From NCBI GenBank assembly GCA_029553375.1, contig JAKPCH010000039.1, forward strand, positions 62,001 to 126,000: 64,000 bases of DNA, in the 5' to 3' direction. The stretch is from Deltaproteobacteria bacterium. GTDB lineage: Bacteria; Desulfobacterota; Syntrophia; Syntrophales; UBA8958. Below are positions 55,827 to 64,000 of this stretch, in pieces (the stretch's first letter is position 1; each line of letters starts with the position of its first letter). The notes beneath the pieces were generated by a model. That model had not been told where the DNA came from, did not search any database, and saw only the letters and a list, made by a program, of their open reading frames with translations. The position numbers and the translations under genes were made by a program.

Positions 55827-56426
55827 CTACGGCCGGTTCCACACCACGACCACGGCGCGGGCGGCTTTCCCATCCAGACCGCGGAAGGCGTGATTGATGT
55901 CCGATTCGAAATAGAGGGCGTCACCCTCCTCGAGGATCTCTACCCGGTCATCCGTGCGGAACTCAAGGCGGCCCTCGAGGAGATAGACAAACTCCTCCCC
56001 GTCGTGGGAAGAAAAGACCAGGTCCCCCGTCTCCAGGGGCTGGAACTCTACAAATAACGGTTCCATATGTTTATCCGGTCGGTGGGGTTCGAGGGATTCG
56101 TAGATGTAGTCCACTTCGCCCTCATGGTGGTGAGGTCTTTTCTTGATCCTGATCCTCTCCCCCTTCCTGGTCAGGGAGATCTTGCCGCCCCCGACCTCGT
56201 CCATAAAAAAGTTGGCCATGCCTACATTCATGGCCCGTCCCAGTTTCAGAAGGGTGGACACGGGTGGTACCACCTCGTCCCTCTCGATGCCCGCCAGGAC
56301 TTCCCGGTCTATCCCCGTTTTCGCCGCCAGATCAAGGAGGGTGAGTTGAGCCCTCTCCCGGATCTCGCGGATCCTGCCCCCCAGTCCGAGTGTCTCAAGA
56401 CCGCCGTTTCTTTCCTTGGGCGCCAT
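55827..56426 (-). CDS. XRE-family transcriptional regulator with C-terminal cupin domain
   Basis: GGRIREIRERAQLTLLDLAAKTGIDREVLAGIERDEVVPPVSTLLKLGRAM (HTH); LVFSSHDGEEFVYLLEGRLEFRTDDRVEILEEGDALYFESDINHAFRG (cupin). Confidence 0.9.
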   Translation of the reverse strand: MAPKERNGGLETLGLGGRIREIRERAQLTLLDLAAKTGIDREVLAGIERDEVVPPVSTLLKLGRAMNVGMANFFMDEVGGGKISLTRKGERIRIKKRPHHHEGEVDYIYESLEPHRPDKHMEPLFVEFQPLETGDLVFSSHDGEEFVYLLEGRLEFRTDDRVEILEEGDALYFESDINHAFRGLDGKAARAVVVVWNRP

Positions 56427-56456
56427 CGTTTCACCTCGCCGTCAGACTTTGTTTTG

Positions 56457-56499
56457 TTAATACTTGAACAAGCTTAATTTATTCCCCCGGTGCTGTCAA
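56457..56499 (-). promoter_or_regulatory. Putative promoter with overlapping near-palindromic operator for the XRE-cupin/por operon
   Basis: Near-palindrome TTAATACTTG-AA-CAAGCTTAA (56457..56477) overlapping a minus-strand TTGACA-17-TAAGCT element. Confidence 0.4.
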
Positions 56500-56624
56500 T
56501 CCATATATCTTTTCTCATACCCGCGGCCCTATGAAACGGGTTGCTTTTTTCCCGTCTATCCGTTAGAGGACACCTGACCGTCGGCGGGACCACTTTCCGG
56601 CGGCGTACATGGAGGTTGTAAGTT

Positions 56625-57245
56625 ATGCGCCTCATTCCTCGGGAAGAGAAGTTCTATGACCTGTTCGAAGAGCTGGCGGAGAAGATCGACGAAGGCGCCA
56701 GGTTGTTCCTCGACATGCTCAACAACTACGACTCCTTCGAACCCCGCCTCGTCAAACTGAAGGAGATCGAGCACGAGGCCGATATCATCACCCATCGCAC
56801 CTATGAGAAGATGCACAAGACCTTCCTGACCCCCATGGACAGGGAGGACATCTACGCCCTGGTCAATAAAATGGACAGCATTCTCGACATGACGGAGGCC
56901 TCGGCGATCCGGATGTCCCTGTACAAGATCAAGGCCCCCGCCCCCGAACTGATCGAACAGGCGAAGCTCCTCAATGAGGCCACCAAGAGGGTGAAGACGA
57001 TCGTCCACGGTCTCAGGGACATGAAGAACGCCCCCCTCATCTTGGAAAACTGCGTTGAGATCAACACCATCGAAAACGCCGGGGATTCGATCCTGAGGAC
57101 GACCATGGCAAAGCTCTTTGAACAGGAGAAGGACCCCTTCGAGCTCATCAAGTGGAAGGAGATCTTCGAGCGCTTCGAAGAGGCCCTCGACGTCTGCGAG
57201 GATGTCTCCAACATCGTCGAGGGCATCGTCCTGAAGAACGGGTAG
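56625..57245 (+). CDS. DUF47/PhoU-like phosphate transport regulator (copy 2)
   Basis: MRLIPREEKFYDLFEELAEKIDEGARLF...LKEIEHEADIITHRTYEKMHKTFLTPMDREDIYALVNKMD. Confidence 0.9.
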   Translation: MRLIPREEKFYDLFEELAEKIDEGARLFLDMLNNYDSFEPRLVKLKEIEHEADIITHRTYEKMHKTFLTPMDREDIYALVNKMDSILDMTEASAIRMSLYKIKAPAPELIEQAKLLNEATKRVKTIVHGLRDMKNAPLILENCVEINTIENAGDSILRTTMAKLFEQEKDPFELIKWKEIFERFEEALDVCEDVSNIVEGIVLKNG

Positions 57246-57287
57246 ATCCTCCGTCATCGGCAGGGGATCCCTATTTTCTGATAACCT

Positions 57288-58277
57288 ATGATCGACTCTT
57301 TGCAATTCATCATCTTTCTCATCGCCATCGCCCTCATTTTCGATTTCATCAACGGCTTCCACGACGCCGCCAATTCCATCTCCACCGTCGTTTCCACCCG
57401 GGTCCTCTCGCCCCGTTACGCCGTCATATGGGCGGCCTTTTTTAACTTCTCCGCCATCTTCTTCATCGGGACCCCCGTCGCCAAGACAATCGGGGTGGGT
57501 ATCATCCATCCGGGGGCGATCAATAACCACGTCATTCTGGGGGCCTTGGGAGGGGCCATAGTCTGGAATCTCATCACCTGGTACTTCGGTCTCCCCAGCA
57601 GTTCCTCCCACGCCCTCATCGGCGGCCTCATCGGGGCGGGCGTCACCAAGGCGGGGGTAGGGGTGCTGCTCTGGAAGGGCATCCTCAAAACCGCCGCCTT
57701 TATCTTCCTGTCGCCCGCCATAGGCATGGCCCTGGGTTTTTTCATGATGGTCTTGACCCTCAACCTCAGCAGGAACTCCAACGTCGCCCGATCCACGGCC
57801 CTCTTCAGAAAACTCCAGTTATTCTCGGCCGCCGTCTACAGCCTCGGCCACGGCATGAACGACGCCCAGAAAACCATGGGGATCATCGCCGTGGCCCTCT
57901 ACAGCCAGGGCCTCATCGGCCCCGTATTCCACATCCCCTTCTGGGTCGTCTTTCTCTGCTACCTCTTTATTGCCCTCGGTACCATGAGCGGCGGCTGGCG
58001 TATCGTGAAGACCATGGGCACAAAGATCACGAAGCTTCAGCCCATGGGGGGGTTCTGCGCCGAAACGGCGGCGGCATTCTCCATCATCGGTGCCTCCCTG
58101 GGGGGCATCCCCGTCAGCACCACCCACACCATCGCCGGGGCCATTATGGGGGTCGGGGCAACCAAAAGACTGACGGCGGTTCGCTGGGGCGTGGCAGGGA
58201 CCATCCTGTGGGCCTGGGTCCTGACGATCCCCGCCTCGGCAATCATGGCCGCCGTGATATACTATTTCGTCCAGTAG
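57288..58277 (+). CDS. pit: PiT-family inorganic phosphate transporter
   Basis: ALIFDFINGFHDAANSISTVVSTRVLSPRYAVIWAAFFNF; SLGHGMNDAQKTMGII; GGIPVSTTHTIAGAIMGVGATKR. Confidence 0.93.
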   Translation: MIDSLQFIIFLIAIALIFDFINGFHDAANSISTVVSTRVLSPRYAVIWAAFFNFSAIFFIGTPVAKTIGVGIIHPGAINNHVILGALGGAIVWNLITWYFGLPSSSSHALIGGLIGAGVTKAGVGVLLWKGILKTAAFIFLSPAIGMALGFFMMVLTLNLSRNSNVARSTALFRKLQLFSAAVYSLGHGMNDAQKTMGIIAVALYSQGLIGPVFHIPFWVVFLCYLFIALGTMSGGWRIVKTMGTKITKLQPMGGFCAETAAAFSIIGASLGGIPVSTTHTIAGAIMGVGATKRLTAVRWGVAGTILWAWVLTIPASAIMAAVIYYFVQ

Positions 58278-58279
58278 CC

Positions 58280-58855
58280 GATGCTACCATTCCAGTGTCT
58301 TCAGTATCCGCATCGACGCTGACTTGGTCATTTATAGCCCCCTGGAAACCAACGGGCAAACCGGCCGCCGATCTCATCCTGATCAGCCAAGGCCATTACG
58401 ACCACTTCTGACCCGAGGACCTCGACAGGCTCCGGAAAGATTCGACGCCCGATACGGTAGGCGGCCTTAAGGGTGACCTTCGCCCCCTTAAAACGAGGGA
58501 CAGGGTAACTATCGGGGGGATCACCGCAGAGGCCACCTGGTCTTACAACATGACATGACCAAGGCGTTACATCCCAAGGCCTGCGGCTTGGTCGGTTTCA
58601 CTTTCACCGTCGGCCCGACAAAGATCTACTACGCGGGAGACACGGATTTCGTCAGAGGCGGATACCGCCATCGTCCCCGTGGGCGGCACCCACACCATGA
58701 CGGCCGTGGAGGAGGCCCGTTTTGTCGACCATATCCGGCCGAAGCCGGCCATCTCCACCCACTGGGGTGACATCATCGGCATAGTAGGGGACGCCGAAAG
58801 ATCCCGCGATCTCGCCCGGCCGCCCGTGGAGATCAAAGAGCCCCGGCGCTCCTGA
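58280..58855 (+). pseudogene. Degenerate MBL-fold metal-dependent hydrolase (UPF0173-like) with multiple frameshifts and stops
   Basis: Fragments in different + frames: HSSVFSIRIDADLVIYSPLE; ADLILISQGHYDHF*PEDLDRLRK; LKTRDRVTIGGITAEATWSYNMT*; GLVGFTFTVGPTKIYYAGDTDFV; ADTAIVPVGGTHTMTAVEEARFVDHIRPKPAISTHWGDIIGIVGDAERSRDLARPPVEIKEPRRS*. Confidence 0.8.
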
Positions 58856-58887
58856 GATTCGGCGTCACAAAAAAAATTGAAGCTGCC

Positions 58888-58915
58888 TTGACAGCCGGGG
58901 ATTGATGTTTATTTT
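58888..58915 (+). promoter_or_regulatory. Putative sigma70-type promoter upstream of groESL
   Basis: TTGACA-16 bp-TATTTT. Confidence 0.45.
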
Positions 58916-58996
58916 ATGCCACGGTATGCCATGCCCTATCACTTCGCCTTCAAGATATGGAGATATAAATAAATTTTCGGAAAGGAGATGGAAGGA

Positions 58997-59287
58997 ATGA
59001 AGATCAGGCCATTGCAGGACAGGGTAATCGTCGAACGTCTGGCGGAGGAGGAGAAGACCAAGGGCGGTATCATTATCCCCGATACGGCCAAGGAAAAGCC
59101 CATGGAGGGCAAGGTCATTGCCGTCGGGAAGGGCAGGGTAACCGACGACGGTAAGCTGGTCAAACCGGACGTCAAGGCAGGGGACCGGATTCTCTTCAAC
59201 AAATATGCCGGGACGGAGGTCAAGATCGAAGGCAAGGAATACCTCATCATGAGAGAGGAAGACATCCTCGGTATCGTCGAGAAATAA
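58997..59287 (+). CDS. groES: Co-chaperonin GroES
   Basis: [46 protein letters not shown]. Confidence 0.97.
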   Translation: MKIRPLQDRVIVERLAEEEKTKGGIIIPDTAKEKPMEGKVIAVGKGRVTDDGKLVKPDVKAGDRILFNKYAGTEVKIEGKEYLIMREEDILGIVEK

Positions 59288-59316
59288 GTAATAGACATAT
59301 AAGGAGGAATGGGTAA

Positions 59317-60945
<1,629 letters not shown>

Positions 60946-60983
60946 GAAAGGCAGGAAACCTTCTCTACCCTTTCAACTTTGCG

Positions 60984-61014
60984 AAGGCCCCCGGGTCCGA
61001 CCCGGGGGCCTTTT
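60984..61014 (+). terminator. Intrinsic terminator downstream of groEL
   Basis: AAGGCCCCCGGGTCCGACCCGGGGGCCTTTT perfect GC-rich hairpin plus T-run. Confidence 0.9.
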
Positions 61015-61142
61015 CGTTTCCCTTCCCGGCGAAAAATCATTTTACATTTTTGCGCCTTCAATATAGAAAACGCCATCTGTAGGCCCGGCGGTCGTAAACA
61101 GAGACAAGTCCGGCCTCGTCAATCCACCTTAGGAGCTGAGAG

Positions 61143-63935
61143 ATGGACTACAAAGAGACCTTGAATCTGCCGAAGACCGATTTCCCCATGAAGGCCAACC
61201 TGACGGTGAGGGAGCCGGAGATGTTAGCCCGTTGGGACGCCATGGACATCTACCGGCGGATAAGGGAGGTATCGAAGGGCCGGGAGATCTACATCCTCCA
61301 CGACGGCCCTCCCTACGCCAACGGCAATATCCATCTCGGCACGGCCCTCAACAAGATCATCAAGGACATGGTCATAAAATCGAAAAACATGGCCGGCTAC
61401 GACAGCATCTACGTCCCGGGCTGGGACTGTCACGGTCTCCCCATCGAGCACCAGGTGGACAAGGAGATCGGGGACGAGAAGTATCGGATCTCCCACGCCG
61501 AGAAGAGACGCCTCTGTCGGGCCTACGCGGAACGCTTCGTCGGCATCCAGCGGGACCAGTTCAAGCGCCTGGGGTGCTTCGGCGACTGGGCCAATCCTTA
61601 TTTAACCATGAGTTACGACTACGAGGCGATCACCGTCGCGGAATTCGGCAAGATATTTTTGAGGGGCGGCGTCTACAAGGGTAAAAAACCCGTTTACTGG
61701 TGCGCCACCTGCAAGACCGCCCTGGCGGAGGCGGAGGTCGAATACGGCGACCACACCACACCCTCCATATACGTCAAGTTCCCCATGATCTCCGATATCG
61801 GTGCGGTCATACCCGCCCTGAAGGGCGAGAAGGTGAGCGTGGTCATCTGGACGACGACCCCCTGGACGATCCCGGCCAACCTCGCCATCGCCTTCCATGA
61901 GGAATTCACCTACGCCGCCGTCAAGGTGGAGGGCGAGGTCCTCATCCTCGCCAAGGATCTGCTCGATTACTGCCTCGACGCCTTCGGCTGGAAGGGCAGG
62001 CCTTACGAGATCCTCGCCGAGTTCCCAGGCGCCGTGATGGAGGGTCTCAAGACCCGCCATCCCCTCATCGACAGGGAGAGCGTCCTCATCCTGGCCCCCT
62101 TCGTCACCCTCGAGGCGGGCACGGGGTGCGTTCACATCGCCCCCGGTCACGGGCAGGAGGACTACGAGATCGGCATGAAGTACGGTCTCGACAACTACGC
62201 CCCCGTCGACGAGAACGGCTGCTTCACCCCCGACGTGGCCGATTTCGCCGGTCAATTCGTCTTCGACGCCAACGACGCCGTCAACGAGAAATTGAGGCAG
62301 GCCGGCGCCCTCCTCGGTCTCGTCGACATCGAGCACCAGTACCCCCATTGCTGGCGCTGCAAGGAGCCCATCATCTTCCGCTCCACGGAACAATGGTTCA
62401 TCTCCATGGAGAAGAACGACCTGAGAAAAAAGGCCTTGGAGGCCATCAAGGCGTGTGAGTGGATACCCGCCTGGGGTCGGGAACGCATTTACGGCATGGT
62501 GGAAAACCGCCCTGACTGGTGCATCTCCCGGCAGCGTCTCTGGGGCGTCCCCATCACCATGTTCTACTGCAACGCCTGCCAGAACGAGTTTCTCACCAAG
62601 GAGATCCTCGATCGGGTGGTGGACCTCGTCCGTGAACACGGGGCCGACGTCTGGTTCGAAAGGGAGGCCCAGGACCTCCTTCCCCCGGGCACGGTATGCC
62701 CCGTCTGCCGCGAGGGCCGTTCCTTCCGCAAGGAGACAAACATCCTCGATGTCTGGTTCGACTCCGGCGTGAGCCACGCCGCCGTCCTCGAGACCTGGCC
62801 CGATCACCGTTCCCCCGCCGACATGTACCTCGAGGGCAGCGACCAGCACCGCGGATGGTTCCATTCCTCCCTCCTGGAGTGCGTGGCCACCCGGGATAGG
62901 GCCCCTTACAAGACGGTCCTCACCCACGGTTTCGTCGTGGACGGGGAGGGGAAAAAGATGTCCAAGTCCGTGGGCAACGTCATCGAGCCCCAGGAGATCA
63001 TCGACGAATACGGCGCCGAGATCCTCCGCCTCTGGGTCGCCGCTGAGGACTACACGAATGACATCCGCATCTCCCGCGAGATCCTGACGCGCCTCGTGGA
63101 GGCCTACCGGCGAATCCGCAACACGGGGCGCTTCATCCTGGGCAACCTCTACGACTTCGATCCCTCGAGGGACTCCGTCCCCTACTCGGAGATGGAAGAG
63201 CTGGACCGTTTTGCCCTCCATCGCCTCCAGGAAATCGTCCGTCGCGTCCGCGACGCCTACGGCAGATACCAGTTCCACCTCGTCTACTACACCGTCTACA
63301 ACTTCTGCACCGTGGACATGAGCGCCATCTATCTCGACGTTCTGAAGGACCGCCTCTACACGTCCCGAGCCGATTCCCTGAAACGCCGGTCAGCCCAGAG
63401 CGCCATGTTCATCATCCTCGAGACCCTGACGCGTCTTTTGGCCCCGATCCTGACCTTCACGGCGGAAGAGCTCTGGCTGGCCCTGCCCAATTACGAGGGG
63501 AAGGCTCAAAGCGTCCATCTCACCACCTTCCCCGAGGTGAGGGAAGACTATCTGGACGAGGCCCTCGGCGAGACTTGGAAGGGACTGATCTCCCTCCGCG
63601 GCGAGGTCTCCAAGGCCGTGGAGATTGCCAGGAAGAACAAGCTCATCGGCCATTCCCTCGATGCGGCCGTGACCATCGAGGTCCCGGAAAAACTGAGGGG
63701 TGTCCTGGCGGGGAGGATGGATGATCTCCGGGCCCTCCTCATCGTCTCCCAGGTGTCTCTCGCTGATGGGTCCCTGACCGGTGCCGTCTATGAAAGCGAA
63801 GAGATAGGGGGGCTCAAGATCCGTGTGGAGAAGGCGAGGGGTCAGAAATGCGTCCGGTGCTGGGTCTACAGCGAGGAGATCGGCGCCGATCCTAAGCATC
63901 CCGAAATCTGCCCCCGGTGCGCAGCGAACCTCTGA
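61143..63935 (+). CDS. ileS: Isoleucyl-tRNA synthetase
   Basis: DGPPYANGNIHLGTALNKIIKDMVIKSKNMAGYDSIYVPGWDCHGLPIEHQVDKE; GKKMSKSVGNVI; C-terminal CVRCW...CPRC zinc site. Confidence 0.97.
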   Translation: MDYKETLNLPKTDFPMKANLTVREPEMLARWDAMDIYRRIREVSKGREIYILHDGPPYANGNIHLGTALNKIIKDMVIKSKNMAGYDSIYVPGWDCHGLPIEHQVDKEIGDEKYRISHAEKRRLCRAYAERFVGIQRDQFKRLGCFGDWANPYLTMSYDYEAITVAEFGKIFLRGGVYKGKKPVYWCATCKTALAEAEVEYGDHTTPSIYVKFPMISDIGAVIPALKGEKVSVVIWTTTPWTIPANLAIAFHEEFTYAAVKVEGEVLILAKDLLDYCLDAFGWKGRPYEILAEFPGAVMEGLKTRHPLIDRESVLILAPFVTLEAGTGCVHIAPGHGQEDYEIGMKYGLDNYAPVDENGCFTPDVADFAGQFVFDANDAVNEKLRQAGALLGLVDIEHQYPHCWRCKEPIIFRSTEQWFISMEKNDLRKKALEAIKACEWIPAWGRERIYGMVENRPDWCISRQRLWGVPITMFYCNACQNEFLTKEILDRVVDLVREHGADVWFEREAQDLLPPGTVCPVCREGRSFRKETNILDVWFDSGVSHAAVLETWPDHRSPADMYLEGSDQHRGWFHSSLLECVATRDRAPYKTVLTHGFVVDGEGKKMSKSVGNVIEPQEIIDEYGAEILRLWVAAEDYTNDIRISREILTRLVEAYRRIRNTGRFILGNLYDFDPSRDSVPYSEMEELDRFALHRLQEIVRRVRDAYGRYQFHLVYYTVYNFCTVDMSAIYLDVLKDRLYTSRADSLKRRSAQSAMFIILETLTRLLAPILTFTAEELWLALPNYEGKAQSVHLTTFPEVREDYLDEALGETWKGLISLRGEVSKAVEIARKNKLIGHSLDAAVTIEVPEKLRGVLAGRMDDLRALLIVSQVSLADGSLTGAVYESEEIGGLKIRVEKARGQKCVRCWVYSEEIGADPKHPEICPRCAANL

Positions 63936-63945
63936 GGGGAAGGCC

Positions 63946-64000
63946 GTGATCAAGAGATTCTGGATCGTCTGGGTCACCCTGGCCGTCATCATCACGGGGG
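63946..64000 (+). CDS. lspA: Probable lipoprotein signal peptidase LspA, N-terminal fragment (runs off window end)
   Basis: GTG start; VIKRFWIVWVTLAVIITG hydrophobic N-terminus; conserved ileS-lspA gene order. Confidence 0.5.
   Translation, partial: MIKRFWIVWVTLAVIITG

Noticed and set aside
58555-58770. 71-aa ORF as an independent small protein
   Set aside because: Its N-terminal part is a fragment of the degraded MBL-fold hydrolase and the frame is lost after YYAGDTDFV.
58856-58996. CIRCE/HrcA operator upstream of groES
   Set aside because: Looked for TTAGCACTC-N9-GAGTGCTAA; not present. Only a sigma70-like promoter is suggested.
61602-63278. 558-aa ORF on - strand opposite ileS
   Set aside because: Antisense artefact of GC-rich ileS coding; ileS itself is unambiguous.

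Overview
This is a GC-rich chromosomal window from a Gram-negative bacterium. A Desulfobacterota/'Deltaproteobacteria'-like origin is my inference from gene content and order. The centre is a very long minus-strand transcription and translation superoperon, about 37.1 kb down to 7.98 kb: tRNA-Thr/Tyr/Gly/Thr, rpmG, tRNA-Trp, secE, nusG, rplKAJL, rpoBC, rpsLG, tuf, the S10/spc/alpha ribosomal clusters, then an intrinsic terminator after rplQ. It is flanked by housekeeping genes: thiamine (Thi4 and ThiD-ThiN), lptD, folC, rlmB, rpoZ, gmk, hldE-type kinase, plsC, ftsK, rimO, polyprenyl synthase, pit, groESL and ileS. No CRISPR array, integrase, transposase or prophage was recognised. The item most worth follow-up is a 769-aa in-frame fusion of a CysM/CysK-type cysteine synthase to a full-length but motif-divergent cysteinyl-tRNA synthetase (37144..39453). 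Other notable items: a 2-oxoacid oxidoreductase operon carrying a GltD-like/PorD-like fusion under an XRE-cupin regulator, flanked by two DUF47 paralogs; His-type Thi4 next to a ThiD-ThiN fusion; LptD with an extra N-terminal carboxypeptidase-regulatory-like domain; a stand-alone EF-Tu-domain-like small protein; a multiply disrupted MBL-fold pseudogene; and loss of fusA, adk and tufB from their usual places in the ribosomal gene order. All assignments come from reading translations and motifs by eye; no database search was run.
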